NCBI GenBank assembly: GCA_045660745.1
Contig: JAZREJ010000039.1
Coordinates: 3,787-67,786, forward strand
Direction: 5' to 3'
Source of the DNA: RGIG6353 sp045660745
GTDB taxonomy: Bacteria > Bacillota > Clostridia > Oscillospirales > SIG627
DNA: 64,000 bases
Below the pieces are notes generated by a model. The model was given only the letters and a program-made list of their open reading frames with translations, did no database searches and had not been told where the DNA came from. How positions within the stretch are numbered: position 1 is the stretch's first letter; each line of letters starts with the position of its first letter. Both the position numbers and the translations under genes were made by a program. Shown piece by piece: positions 34,486-43,685 of this stretch.

Positions 34486-36114
34486 ATGGCAAAGGAACTT
34501 ATTTACGGAATTGAAGCTCGTAACAAGCTTCTCGCAGGCGTTGACAAGCTTGCTGATACAGTTAAGGTAACTCTCGGCCCCAAGGGTCGTAACGTAGTAC
34601 TTGAAAAGAAGTACGGCGCTCCCCTCATCACTAACGACGGTGTTACCATTGCAAAGGAAATCGAGCTCGACGATGCATTTGAAAATATGGGTGCACAGCT
34701 CGTAAGAGAAGTTGCAACCAAAACAAACGACGTTGCAGGTGACGGTACAACAACTGCAACCATCCTCGCACAGGCATTCATGCGTGAAGGTATGAAGAAC
34801 GTAACTGCAGGCGCTAATCCCATGATCATCCGCAAGGGTATTCAGAAGGCTACCGAGACCGCAATTGAAGCACTCGGCAAGAACTCCAAGAAGATTAAGG
34901 GTACTGAAGATATTGTTCGTATCGGTACTGTTTCTGCAGGTGACGAGCTTATCGGTAAGCTCATTGCTGACGCTATGGAAAAGGTTACCGCTGACGGCGT
35001 TATCACAGTTGAAGAATCCAAGTCTGCTGAGACCTACTGCGAAGTAGTTGAAGGTATGCAGTTCGACCGCGGATACCTCTCCCCCTACATGGTTACAGAC
35101 ACAGACAAGATGGAAGCGGTTATCGACGACGCTTACATCCTTATCACAGATAAGAAGATTTCCAATATTCAGGAAATTCTCCCCCTCCTCGAACAGATCG
35201 TTCAGGCAGGCAAGAAGCTCGTTATCATCGCTGAAGACGTTGAAGGCGAAGCTCTTTCCACTCTTCTCGTTAACAAGCTCCGTGGCACCTTCACTTGCGT
35301 TGCAGTTAAGGCTCCCGGCTTCGGCGACAGAAGAAAAGAAATGCTCCGTGATATCGCAATCCTCACAGGCGGCGAAGTTATCACAGCAGACCTCGGTCTT
35401 GAGCTTAAGGATATGAACGTTAACCAGCTCGGCCGCGCTAAGCAAGTTAAGATCAACAAGGAAAACACCATCATCGTTGCTGGTGCCGGTGACAAGGACG
35501 AAATCAAGGGAAGAGTTGCTCAGATCCGTGCAGCAATTGAAGTTACAACCTCTGACTTTGACCGTGAAAAGCTTCAGGAAAGACTTGCAAAGCTCGCAGG
35601 CGGTGTTGCAGTAATCAAGGTTGGTGCGGCAACTGAGGCTGAAATGAAGGAAAAGAAGCTCCGTATTGAGGACGCTCTCAACGCTACCCGTGCGGCAGTT
35701 GAAGACGGCATTGTTCCCGGTGGTGGAGTTGCTATCCTCAACGTTATCCCCGAGGTTAAGGCTCTTCTCAAGACCGTTTCGGGTGATGAGAAGGTTGGTG
35801 TTTCCATCGTTCTCCGTGCTCTTGAAGAGCCCGCTCGTCAGATTGCTGAAAACGCAGGCTTTGAAGGCTCTGTAGTTATCGACAAGATTCTCTCCTCTCG
35901 CAAGAAGGCATACGGCTTCAATGCTTACACAGAAGAATACGTTGATATGTTTGAAGCAGGCATCATCGACCCCACAAAGGTTACACGCTCTGCACTCCAG
36001 AACGCTTCTTCCGTTGCATCCGTTGCACTTACCACTGAGGTTCTTGTTGCTGACAAGAAGGAAGAGACTCCCGCTCCCGCGGCAGCTCCCAACCCCGGCA
36101 TGGGAATGTATTAA
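34486..36114 (+). CDS. groEL: Chaperonin GroEL
   Basis: The 542-residue chaperonin has the usual features: VTLGPKGRNVVLE, DGTTTAT in the ATP site (about residues 86-92), GGGVAIL, and a short Gly-Met-rich tail (GMGMY). It forms the double-ring folding chamber with GroES. TAGGAGG precedes the start. Codon choice is strongly biased, as in highly expressed genes. A strong terminator follows. Confidence 0.99.
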   Translation: MAKELIYGIEARNKLLAGVDKLADTVKVTLGPKGRNVVLEKKYGAPLITNDGVTIAKEIELDDAFENMGAQLVREVATKTNDVAGDGTTTATILAQAFMREGMKNVTAGANPMIIRKGIQKATETAIEALGKNSKKIKGTEDIVRIGTVSAGDELIGKLIADAMEKVTADGVITVEESKSAETYCEVVEGMQFDRGYLSPYMVTDTDKMEAVIDDAYILITDKKISNIQEILPLLEQIVQAGKKLVIIAEDVEGEALSTLLVNKLRGTFTCVAVKAPGFGDRRKEMLRDIAILTGGEVITADLGLELKDMNVNQLGRAKQVKINKENTIIVAGAGDKDEIKGRVAQIRAAIEVTTSDFDREKLQERLAKLAGGVAVIKVGAATEAEMKEKKLRIEDALNATRAAVEDGIVPGGGVAILNVIPEVKALLKTVSGDEKVGVSIVLRALEEPARQIAENAGFEGSVVIDKILSSRKKAYGFNAYTEEYVDMFEAGIIDPTKVTRSALQNASSVASVALTTEVLVADKKEETPAPAAAPNPGMGMY

Positions 36115-36130
36115 TCAAATAAAACAATTT

Positions 36131-36162
36131 AAGGCTTGCCAAATTCGGCAAGCCTTATTTTT
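36131..36162 (+). terminator. Terminator of the groE operon
   Basis: A perfect 10-bp stem (36131-36140 with 36147-36156), a 6-base loop and a T-rich tail follow groEL. Confidence 0.93.
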
Positions 36163-36220
36163 ATGTTGCAAGTTTTTAAAAAATATGTTAAAATATGTCA
36201 AATAGCATTCGGAGGGTATG

Positions 36221-36919
36221 ATGAGGGGCTACTTTGAAACTTTATTTGAAACGTATGACGCCATAGTATTTTTTGACACAGAGACATCGGGACTTGACTG
36301 CACAAACGATAAGATAATCGAGCTTGCGGCACTCTCGGTTGAAAGAAACGGGCTAAAAACACGAATGGATGAATTTGTAAAGTTACCCGAAGGCGAGACT
36401 ATTCCTCCCGAAATTGTTGAGCTTACTCATATAACCGATGATATGCTTCGAAGCTCAGGCATATCATCCGAGGAAGCTGCAAGACGTTTTCACGCTCTTG
36501 TTGAGGGCGTTGGACGAAAAAACGTACTTCTTGCGGCACATAACGCACAGTTTGACCTTACCTTTTTGAGACGATTTTTAAGAGGACACAGATTCTCTGT
36601 AAAGCTCAGCTTTCTTGACACCGTCACGGTATATAAGGACCGAGCTCCCTACCCTCACAAGCTGGAAGCGGCAATCACTCACTACTCACTTGAAGGGGTG
36701 GTCAAAAACAGTCACCGAGCAATTGATGACGTTGAAGCTCTGTTTGAGGTTACCTGTGCCATGGACCGTGAAAGGAACGACATCGCTTCCTACATAAACC
36801 TTTTCGGCTATAACGCAAAATACGGTGAACCCAAAGAAAAAATTGCGGGGGTTACTTATAAGCCTCAAGGGTTTACAAATTTTCTTCGCAAGGAAAAGGA
36901 CACTCTGCCAAATACATAA
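36221..36919 (+). CDS. DnaQ-type 3'-5' exonuclease
   Basis: The 232-residue protein has the DEDDh exonuclease motifs: FFDTETSG with the first Asp and Glu (about residues 18-25), AHNAQFDLTFL with the second Asp, and HRAIDDVEAL with His and Asp. These cut single nucleotides from 3' ends, as in DNA polymerase III epsilon or PolC-linked proofreading. It is a stand-alone form. GGAGGG supports the ATG at 36221; one at 36218 is only 1 base from it. Confidence 0.92.
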   Translation: MRGYFETLFETYDAIVFFDTETSGLDCTNDKIIELAALSVERNGLKTRMDEFVKLPEGETIPPEIVELTHITDDMLRSSGISSEEAARRFHALVEGVGRKNVLLAAHNAQFDLTFLRRFLRGHRFSVKLSFLDTVTVYKDRAPYPHKLEAAITHYSLEGVVKNSHRAIDDVEALFEVTCAMDRERNDIASYINLFGYNAKYGEPKEKIAGVTYKPQGFTNFLRKEKDTLPNT

Positions 36920-36926
36920 AAAAATC

Positions 36927-36955
36927 AAGGAGAAGCTTTCGCTTCTCCTTTGTTT
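36927..36955. terminator. Bidirectional rho-independent terminator
   Basis: A perfect 10-bp stem (36927-36936 with 36941-36950) and a TTTC loop separate the convergent exonuclease and PfkB genes. Confidence 0.92.
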
Positions 36956-37968
36956 TATACTGTGGGATATCCGATTTCAGCCTCGAATTCCATCATCTTG
37001 TCAAACTGACGAAGACCGTCGATAGAGTTCTTTTCGGTGAGGTTACAGCCTGCCGCGGCCCCTGCGACTCTGAGGGAGTATTCGGGGTCAAACTCGCGGT
37101 AGATGGAGTAAAGCATACCTGCGCAGAAAGCATCGCCTGCACCAACCTTACCCTTGATCATATCCTTGGTCATGTTAAGTGAAGGAAGGAAGTATACCGT
37201 GTCGCCTTTCTTTGCATACCAGCCACCCTCAGGAGCATGGATTGAAATTATCTCGCGAACGCCCTTTTCAAAGAGTTCATTTATAACCGCCTTGATAGCG
37301 CTGTGATCTATCTTTCCTTCGTCATTTCTCACCTTTATACCGGTAACCATGGCAGCTTCAACCTCGTTGAAGATAAGATAGTCACAGTGAGCAAGACATG
37401 GAGTTACGATCTTAGGGAAACGGTCGGATGCTTCGGAAACAACGTCAATCGAAGTCTTGATGCCCTTCTTTGAAACCTCTGCAAGAGTTCTTGCCATAAC
37501 GGTACCGTACTCATCGTCTGGAAGGTCAAACTTATCAAGAAGGAGTGCATAACCGATATGGAAAATATCAGCATTAAGGTTTTCAATATCAATATCTTCA
37601 GGACCGAAAAGTGCATTTGCGCCTCTGCCGTGGAAGAATGTACGCTCGTTTGTAGACAAATCAGACATAACGTCAGAGAAGGAGGTAAAGGATTCCTCGG
37701 TTGTAACAACTCCCTCGATGTCAATACCGAGGTCTGACATAGCACCCTTCAGATAATCTCCGTCGGAATCATTTCCTACCTTACCGATGATAGAAACGTT
37801 GATTTCGGGATCGATAATAGCAATATCGGCAGCAGTGTTGCATACACATCCGCCTACGCTCTTTTCAACAGAGCGAACGTTTGTAAGCATTCCGGGCACA
37901 GGATAAATATCGCACATTTTCACATGGTCAACAAGCATGTTGCCTGCAACAATAATACCTTTATTCAT
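36955..37968 (-). CDS. PfkB family carbohydrate kinase
   Basis: The 337-residue protein has the PfkB/ribokinase layout: N-terminal VAGNMLVDH, a GGxxxN-like segment (GGCVCNTA), and the catalytic GKVGAGDAFCAGML (about residues 275-288) where Asp acts as base. It phosphorylates a sugar. It is divergent from the fucose-isomerase-like and epimerase-like genes, so its substrate is probably the product of that pathway. AAAGGAT precedes the ATG. Confidence 0.92.
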   Translation of the reverse strand: MNKGIIVAGNMLVDHVKMCDIYPVPGMLTNVRSVEKSVGGCVCNTAADIAIIDPEINVSIIGKVGNDSDGDYLKGAMSDLGIDIEGVVTTEESFTSFSDVMSDLSTNERTFFHGRGANALFGPEDIDIENLNADIFHIGYALLLDKFDLPDDEYGTVMARTLAEVSKKGIKTSIDVVSEASDRFPKIVTPCLAHCDYLIFNEVEAAMVTGIKVRNDEGKIDHSAIKAVINELFEKGVREIISIHAPEGGWYAKKGDTVYFLPSLNMTKDMIKGKVGAGDAFCAGMLYSIYREFDPEYSLRVAGAAAGCNLTEKNSIDGLRQFDKMMEFEAEIGYPTV

Positions 37969-38012
37969 AATAAATCCTTTCAGAAAGTATATTTACTTTT
38001 ATTTACTTATAC

Positions 38013-38041
38013 ATTATACCATACAATAAATTATTTTGCAA
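38013..38041 (-). promoter_or_regulatory. Promoter of the PfkB kinase gene
   Basis: TTGCAA (38041-38036) and TATAAT (38018-38013) are 17 bp apart on the minus strand. Confidence 0.78.
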
Positions 38042-38077
38042 GAGTTTTATTTTTTATCTGTTTCGAACAAAAAATTA

Positions 38078-38106
38078 TTGACAAATCAATAGATTTATGA
38101 TACTAT
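38078..38106 (+). promoter_or_regulatory. Promoter of the isomerase-epimerase operon
   Basis: TTGACA (38078-38083) and TACTAT (38101-38106) are 17 bp apart. The -10 box overlaps a 30-bp perfect palindrome. Confidence 0.85.
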
Positions 38107-38132
38107 AACGATATAGCGCTATATCGTTATAG
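38103..38132 (+). promoter_or_regulatory. 30-bp perfect palindrome, probable repressor operator
   Basis: The arms CTATAACGATATAGC (38103-38117) and GCTATATCGTTATAG (38118-38132) are perfect complements with no spacer. The site covers the -10 box end, the expected transcription start and the first base of AGGAGG. A protein bound here would block initiation. The regulator is not encoded next to it. Confidence 0.85.
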
Positions 38133-38142
38133 GAGGAATATC

Positions 38143-39549
38143 ATGAGAGCAGTTAACAATAAGATTACTCTTGCTCTTTACTTCGGTAACCGAGGATTTT
38201 TCCCCGGTGAAGTTGTTGCGACAGCAAGAAAAGAGATGTGCGAGGCACTTGACAAAGCAAACATCAATCATATCGCAATGGATGAATCAAAAACAAGATT
38301 CGGAGCTGTAGAAACCATTGAGGAAGGCAGAGCTTATGCTGAATTTCTTGAAGAAAACAGAGGGAAATTTGACGGCGTTGTTGTATGTATGCCTAACTTC
38401 AGTGATGAAAACGGTGCTCTTATAGCACTTGAAAACGCAAACGTACCCATTCTCATTCAGGCTTATCCCGACAAGATAGGAGAAATGGATTTTGCACACA
38501 GACGCGACTCGATGTGCGGAAAATTCGCTCTTTGCAACGTACTCCGACAGGCAAACATCCCCTTCTCTCTCACAAAGAAGTTTGTGGTCTCCCCTCTCAC
38601 CGAGGATTTCCACGCTGACCTTCTTGAATTTGAGGCAGTTTGCCGAGTGGTTAAGGGCATGAAGAAGTTCAGACTCGGTGCTATCGGTGCAAGAACCACA
38701 GCGTTCAAGACCGTAAGGGTTGACGAAATTGCTTTCCAGAATAAGGGCGTTGACATTGTAACACTTGACCTGAGCGAAATATTCCAGAGAGCAGAAAAGC
38801 TCACGCAAAAAGAAATAGACGAAAAGAAATCCGACATACTTGCCATCACAGAGTTCTCCGACTATCCCGAAGCAAAGCTTGACAACATGGCAAAGGTTCA
38901 GGCGGTGTTCGAGGACGTTGTACGTGAGTATCAGCTTGATGCAGTAGCGGTGCGTTGTTGGAATGAATTCCAAACGGTTATGGGAATCGCTCCCTGTACC
39001 ACTCTTTGTATTCTCAATGAGATGGGAATCAGTGCGGCGTGTGAGGTCGATATTCCAAATGCCGTTATGATGAGAGCACTCTCACTTGCATCGGACACCC
39101 CGTCAATGCTTCTTGACTACAACAACAACTACGGTGAAGAAGAAAACAAAGCAATCATGTTCCATTGCGGACCTGTAGCTCCTTCAATGCTTAACGGTAA
39201 GGGTAAGATAATCGAGCATCTTATGTTCAAGAAGTCCTTCGGTGAAGGAAGCGGTGTTGGTGTAAACAAGGGCAGTATCAAGTCGGGTGACATCACCTTC
39301 GGAAGCATCAAGACCGAAAACGGGCAGGTGTGCGGATTCGTTACAGAAGGCAGATTCACAGATGATGAGATAGAAGAAGAATTCTTCGGAAGCGGTAAGG
39401 TAGTTGAAAAAGAGGGACTTAGCGACCTTTCAAACTACGTTGCTGAAAGCGGATACAAGCACCACCTGTCAATTACCTACGGAAACTGCAGCAACGTAAT
39501 ATTCGAGGCATTTTCAAAATACCTTGATTACGATATTGATTTAATATAA
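38143..39549 (+). CDS. L-fucose/L-arabinose isomerase family protein
   Basis: The 468-residue protein resembles the fucose isomerase family, with an N-terminal Rossmann-like half and a C-terminal half containing AVRCWNEFQ (a likely metal or substrate site, about residues 267-275), CEVDIPN and FHCGPVAP. Such enzymes interconvert aldoses and ketoses, but distant members act on uncharacterised sugars. AGGAGG precedes the ATG. It forms an operon with the epimerase-like gene 13 bp downstream. Confidence 0.82.
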   Translation: MRAVNNKITLALYFGNRGFFPGEVVATARKEMCEALDKANINHIAMDESKTRFGAVETIEEGRAYAEFLEENRGKFDGVVVCMPNFSDENGALIALENANVPILIQAYPDKIGEMDFAHRRDSMCGKFALCNVLRQANIPFSLTKKFVVSPLTEDFHADLLEFEAVCRVVKGMKKFRLGAIGARTTAFKTVRVDEIAFQNKGVDIVTLDLSEIFQRAEKLTQKEIDEKKSDILAITEFSDYPEAKLDNMAKVQAVFEDVVREYQLDAVAVRCWNEFQTVMGIAPCTTLCILNEMGISAACEVDIPNAVMMRALSLASDTPSMLLDYNNNYGEEENKAIMFHCGPVAPSMLNGKGKIIEHLMFKKSFGEGSGVGVNKGSIKSGDITFGSIKTENGQVCGFVTEGRFTDDEIEEEFFGSGKVVEKEGLSDLSNYVAESGYKHHLSITYGNCSNVIFEAFSKYLDYDIDLI

Positions 39550-39562
39550 GGAGGTTTCACGC

Positions 39563-40444
39563 ATGAACAAGCTTGGTATTTTCATGAATTTCTGGGAAAA
39601 GAACTGGGATGCAGACCACTCAAAGTACATAAAGAAAGCCGCACAGATAGGCTTTGACGTACTCGAATTTCAGGCTCAGCCCCTTCTTGAGATGAGCGAT
39701 GAAAAGCTTAAAAGTCTCAAGGCTCTTGCTGACGAGGTAGGAATTGAGCTTACCTATTCTCTCGGTCTTGACCCGGCATACGACGTTTCATCTCCGGATG
39801 AAAACGTAAGACTCGGAGGTGTCGATTACCTAAAGAGAATCGTCGAACAGATAGGCAAGATGGACGGAAAGCTTCTCTCCGGCGTAAGCTATGCAGGATG
39901 GGGTACACCTCCCTACGTACTTGATGACAAAAGACCACTTCTTGAAAACAGTATCAAGAGCATGAGAGAAATAATCAAAGCGGCTGAAGACAACGGAGTT
40001 ACCTACTGTGTTGAGGCAGTAAACCGTTTTGAAGGGTGTCTTATAAACACAGCCGAGGAAGCTCTTGCATACGCAGACGAAATTGACAGCCGTAACATAG
40101 GTATTCTTCTTGACACCTATCACATGAACATTGAAGAAAATTCCATTGGAGATGCTATCCGACTTGTAGGAAACAGACTTACAAGCTTCCACACCGGGGA
40201 GAATAACCGCACGGCTCCCGGACGCGGACATCTTAACTGGGACGAGATATTCGGTACCCTTTCAGAGATAGGCTACAAGAATCGTATTGTGTGCGAACCA
40301 TTCGTAATGCAGGGGGGTGAGGTTGGACGTGACATACACGTGTTCCGCGACCTCGTTTCTGACACAAGCGAGAAGGCTATTGACAGAGAAGCGGCATACA
40401 TTCTCGAATTTGAAAAGGGAATGATGAGAAAATACAACATGTAA
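39563..40444 (+). CDS. Sugar phosphate isomerase/epimerase, D-tagatose/D-psicose 3-epimerase-like
   Basis: The 293-residue TIM-barrel protein has the residues used by ketose 3-epimerases: Glu in EAVNRFE (about residue 151), Asp and His in LLDTYHMNIEE, His in FHTGENNR with a downstream Arg, and Glu in CEPFVM. These bind the metal and catalyse C3 epimerisation of ketoses such as psicose, tagatose and fructose. AAGGAGG precedes the ATG. Paired with an isomerase and a divergent kinase, it supports use of a rare sugar. Confidence 0.85.
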   Translation: MNKLGIFMNFWEKNWDADHSKYIKKAAQIGFDVLEFQAQPLLEMSDEKLKSLKALADEVGIELTYSLGLDPAYDVSSPDENVRLGGVDYLKRIVEQIGKMDGKLLSGVSYAGWGTPPYVLDDKRPLLENSIKSMREIIKAAEDNGVTYCVEAVNRFEGCLINTAEEALAYADEIDSRNIGILLDTYHMNIEENSIGDAIRLVGNRLTSFHTGENNRTAPGRGHLNWDEIFGTLSEIGYKNRIVCEPFVMQGGEVGRDIHVFRDLVSDTSEKAIDREAAYILEFEKGMMRKYNM

Positions 40445-40487
40445 AAAACGAAACAAAGAGTGTAAATCCCCACCGATTGCAAGAATT

Positions 40488-40660
40488 TATCACTCTTACA
40501 AAATTCAAAGGAGATGTAAAAAAAGTCCGGACCGTCAAAAAACACAAACAAATAGAGTTTTAAGTGTATTCAAAACTTTTAAACGGATAAAGTTCTCTGA
40601 AGCATTTTTCCAATCTCCTACAATTCAAGGGCTGTAAAAAACTCAAACAGAGTTTTTTAC
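40488..40660 (+). repeat. Two degenerate tandem copies of a terminator-containing segment
   Basis: A segment of the form TACAA-ATTCAA-GG-TGTAAAAAA followed by CAAACA-AGAGTTTT occurs at about 40496-40556 and again at 40619-40656. The second copy is a strong terminator; the first has lost pairing. A third related hairpin lies at 56142. Confidence 0.45.
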
Positions 40661-40674
40661 AGCCCCCTTTTTTA
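40629..40674. terminator. Bidirectional rho-independent terminator
   Basis: A 16-bp stem (40629-40644 with 40650-40665), a 5-base loop and flanking A and T runs separate the epimerase gene from the convergent carboxypeptidase gene. Confidence 0.93.
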
Positions 40675-41859
40675 CTGAACAAGAGTTTTTAGAAGCGAAG
40701 TGAAAATGTCGAAAAAGCCTGCTTTTTCAACCGACTCGGTAGTAACTATCTTGCTTGAGCCGAGCATCTGCCCGTTTGCGAAATATTTTATCTCACCAAC
40801 CGTTTGTCCTTTGTCAACAGGAGAAGTTACCTTATCTGCAAGCTCTATCTGAACTTCAATCTTTCCTTCAAGACCTTTTTTAACAAGGATAGGTGCTATA
40901 CTTGTATCTACCGACGCATACTGCTTTTTCCCGCCCTTTACACGCACCTCATGTATTTCAAGGGGAGCGGGGTGATATACGGCAAAATTGGCAAATCCGT
41001 AATCAAGGAGTGCTTTTGCATCCGAAAAGCGTTCGGCGGAGGTGGGACCTCCAAGCACTACCGCGATAAGTTCGGTCTCTCCCCTTTTAGCAGTTGCCGA
41101 AAGGCAGAATTTCGCCTTTGAAGTAGAGCCCGTTTTAAGCCCGTTAGCGCCGTTGTAAAAACGAATAAGCTTATTGGTGTTAGTAAGTCCGAATGCGCCG
41201 TTACGGATAGTATCCATCCATATCGTTGTATATTCAAATATCTTTTCGTGTGATATAAGCTCGCGGGACATAACGGCAACGTCGCGCGCAGTTGAAGTAT
41301 GCATCTCTTTGTCGTCAAGCCCCGTACAGTTCACAAAGCTCGTATTCGTCATGCCGAGTTCTGCAGCGCGCTCATTCATACGGCGTACGAACTCCGCTTC
41401 ACTTCCTGCAATATGTTCTGCAAGAGCAACCGCACCGTCATTACAGCTAGACACAACGACAGCCTTGAGCATATCGTGAACGCTGAGCACCTCTCCCGGC
41501 TCCATCCACGCCTGACTGCCTCCCATTGAAGCTGCGTTTTCGCTTACAGTAACGGGATCATCGAGCTTTATAACACCTCCGTCGAGCGCCTCCATAACAA
41601 GAAGTATAGTCATTACCTTTGTAACCGATGCGATAGGCAGACTCTTGTCAGCATTCTTATCAAAAAGCACCTCTCCTGTTTCTGCCTCCATAAGGATTGC
41701 GCCCTCGGATGTGACGTCAAGCGCTGTCGCTGACGCAGGAAGCACCCAATCAAAAAACTCATCCTCGGTTAAAAATAGGCTTTCATCCTCTAACAACTCC
41801 GCACTTACGGGAAGCACACTCAGTGCAAGCATCAATATAAACACTAAAACTTTTTTCAT
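40672..41859 (-). CDS. D-alanyl-D-alanine carboxypeptidase, DacF/PBP5-like
   Basis: The 395-residue protein has a signal peptide (residues 1-20), then the penicillin-binding motifs SVTK (Ser 78, Lys 81), SCN (about 137-139) and KTG in GLKTGSTSKA, and a C-terminal PBP5-type beta domain. It trims the terminal D-Ala of peptidoglycan pentapeptides outside the membrane. The last hydrophobic residues may anchor it to the membrane. AAAAGGAG precedes the ATG. Confidence 0.93.
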   Translation of the reverse strand: MKKVLVFILMLALSVLPVSAELLEDESLFLTEDEFFDWVLPASATALDVTSEGAILMEAETGEVLFDKNADKSLPIASVTKVMTILLVMEALDGGVIKLDDPVTVSENAASMGGSQAWMEPGEVLSVHDMLKAVVVSSCNDGAVALAEHIAGSEAEFVRRMNERAAELGMTNTSFVNCTGLDDKEMHTSTARDVAVMSRELISHEKIFEYTTIWMDTIRNGAFGLTNTNKLIRFYNGANGLKTGSTSKAKFCLSATAKRGETELIAVVLGGPTSAERFSDAKALLDYGFANFAVYHPAPLEIHEVRVKGGKKQYASVDTSIAPILVKKGLEGKIEVQIELADKVTSPVDKGQTVGEIKYFANGQMLGSSKIVTTESVEKAGFFDIFTSLLKTLVQ

Positions 41860-41921
41860 ACCCGTCTCCTTTTGTTTTTTGTAATATTGTATTCAAAAGA
41901 AATAAGGCTATGACAAAAACA

Positions 41922-41947
41922 GCACCTGTTCAAAAAAGAACAGGTGC
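41922..41947 (-). terminator. Terminator of the GH3 gene
   Basis: GCACCTGTTC and GAACAGGTGC arms (41922-41931, 41938-41947) enclose a 6-base loop, with T-rich sequence after it on the minus strand. Confidence 0.88.
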
Positions 41948-41955
41948 ATTTTAGT

Positions 41956-43584
41956 TTATTCAACTTCTCTTTCAAAGTAGCCTTTATGGGTTACGGGATT
42001 CTTGGCGACCATAGGCTTTTCGCCGAGGAGCACCTTAACGGCACCTCGCTGGGACGCCTCGGAGCTTGAAAAGGCATTCACATAAGTATAAAGATAAGGA
42101 AAGTCATGAAGCTTATACGGATCACCGAAGGAGGTAAACACAACCGACGGGTGAGAGAACAAAAATCCTCTCCAGAACAGCATTATATTTGCCCATGCAA
42201 TACGTAAGCTTCCTCCAAGATAATCATGAACTCCTATCTTACAGTTAACAAATACCGTTTTTGCTTCTGCCATTTTTTCTTTAACGGTAGTATGGGAAGG
42301 ATTTAAGAGCACCTCAACCTCCAGCCCTCTTGCACGAAGCTCATTTTCGAATTCATCAAGATATCTAACAAGAGGCGAAGCAACACGAGCACTCTCGACG
42401 CGCTGAATGTTAATAACAAGAACCTTATCTCCCTTTTCCAATTTAACGGGAAGCACGCCTTTGCAATTTCTGACAAATTTTATAGACTTTTCTCCTATCT
42501 CATCAGCAATCGCTTTGATATCAAGACTATCATTAACAGCGTTATCGGGAAGCTTGTTATCATCAAATATACGAGCATTTTCTTTCATGACAAGCACTCG
42601 GCGTACCGCATCGCGAAGTCGCTCAAGCGTTATATTTCCTTGCTCATATGCCGACTTGATTCTATCAAAATCCACAGGAAGCGCAAACAGAGCCATATCC
42701 CCTCCCGCATTCAAGAATTCTACAACAAGCTTATCCTCGCGCATCACAGAGCAAGAACCAATCATGCTGAGTGCATCGGACACAACGCAACCTTTAAATT
42801 GAAGCTCTTCCTTTAAAAGATCCGTTATAAGCTTACGGCTTATGATAGCCGGCTTATATCCCAGTACCTCATCGACCTTTTCTCCGTCAAATGCGGGAAG
42901 TGCAAGATGTCCTACCATTATGGAGCCTACACCTTCCCTTATAAGCTCACGGTATACCTTGCCAAAAGTATTCATCCACTCCTCACGTGACAGGCTGTTG
43001 ATCGTTGTACAGAAGTGCTGATTGCGGTCATCGACACCGTCTCCCGGAAAATGCTTGGCACACGCAACCATCACGTTGTTTTTTTGAAGTCCTCTGATAT
43101 ACGCCGAACCGATTTTTATGACTTGATCTGCGCTGTCCGAGATTGCACGCACATTTGTTACGGGATTGTCGGGATTCATGTTGAGATCAACTATTGGTGC
43201 AAACGTCCAATGAATACCCGCACGTCTTGCAATTGCGGCGGTTGCCTCTCCTGCCTTTTCTATAAGCTCTGCGTCATCGGCGGCACCCCATGCCATGGGG
43301 AACGGCAAAAGCTCCTCTCCTTTGATGGCACAACCGGGACCGTTCTCAACGTCCGCAGAAACGATTACCGGGATGTCAAGATTGTCGTTTGCTATCTTCG
43401 TATATTTATGTATAAACTCAGGCTCTGCGCCATTGAAAAATATTCCGCCCGGCTTTGTTCTTCTGACAATGTCGGCAAATTCTTCCTCACTCCACTTGGG
43501 AGAAACTGCATAACAAAGAGTCTGACCGATAAGCTCGTCTATCGTCATACTCTCGATAAAAGCGTCAATGCTTTTTGTATCCAT
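41956..43584 (-). CDS. Glycoside hydrolase family 3 protein
   Basis: The 542-residue protein has the GH3 N-terminal barrel: VSADVENGPG, the KHFPGDG motif (about residues 178-184) of the NagZ-like branch, and the likely nucleophile Asp in VVSDALSMIG, followed by a C-terminal alpha/beta sandwich. It cleaves beta-linked glucose, xylose or N-acetylglucosamine residues; KHFPGDG in NagZ-type context suggests N-acetylglucosaminidase but the second domain allows other options. GGAGG precedes the ATG at 43584. No signal peptide. Confidence 0.9.
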   Translation of the reverse strand: MDTKSIDAFIESMTIDELIGQTLCYAVSPKWSEEEFADIVRRTKPGGIFFNGAEPEFIHKYTKIANDNLDIPVIVSADVENGPGCAIKGEELLPFPMAWGAADDAELIEKAGEATAAIARRAGIHWTFAPIVDLNMNPDNPVTNVRAISDSADQVIKIGSAYIRGLQKNNVMVACAKHFPGDGVDDRNQHFCTTINSLSREEWMNTFGKVYRELIREGVGSIMVGHLALPAFDGEKVDEVLGYKPAIISRKLITDLLKEELQFKGCVVSDALSMIGSCSVMREDKLVVEFLNAGGDMALFALPVDFDRIKSAYEQGNITLERLRDAVRRVLVMKENARIFDDNKLPDNAVNDSLDIKAIADEIGEKSIKFVRNCKGVLPVKLEKGDKVLVINIQRVESARVASPLVRYLDEFENELRARGLEVEVLLNPSHTTVKEKMAEAKTVFVNCKIGVHDYLGGSLRIAWANIMLFWRGFLFSHPSVVFTSFGDPYKLHDFPYLYTYVNAFSSSEASQRGAVKVLLGEKPMVAKNPVTHKGYFEREVE

Positions 43585-43685
43585 AATAGTACCTCCGTTT
43601 CGATACACTTAATCCTTTAATATCATAGCGCTACAGAACAGATTGTGGAATGGATAAATTTGTACAAAATATGGATAATTCCGAT

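Noticed and set aside
34201..35445. A 414-codon open frame antisense to groES-groEL
   Set aside because: It lies fully opposite two perfectly conserved chaperonin genes, has Cys-rich low-complexity sequence, and arises from their biased codon use.
36218..36220. ATG at 36218 as start of the exonuclease
   Set aside because: It is one base from the Shine-Dalgarno; 36221 has better spacing.
43620..43633. A second copy of the 38103 palindrome near TAGCGCTA at 43624
   Set aside because: Only the 8 central bases match and the outer arms differ.
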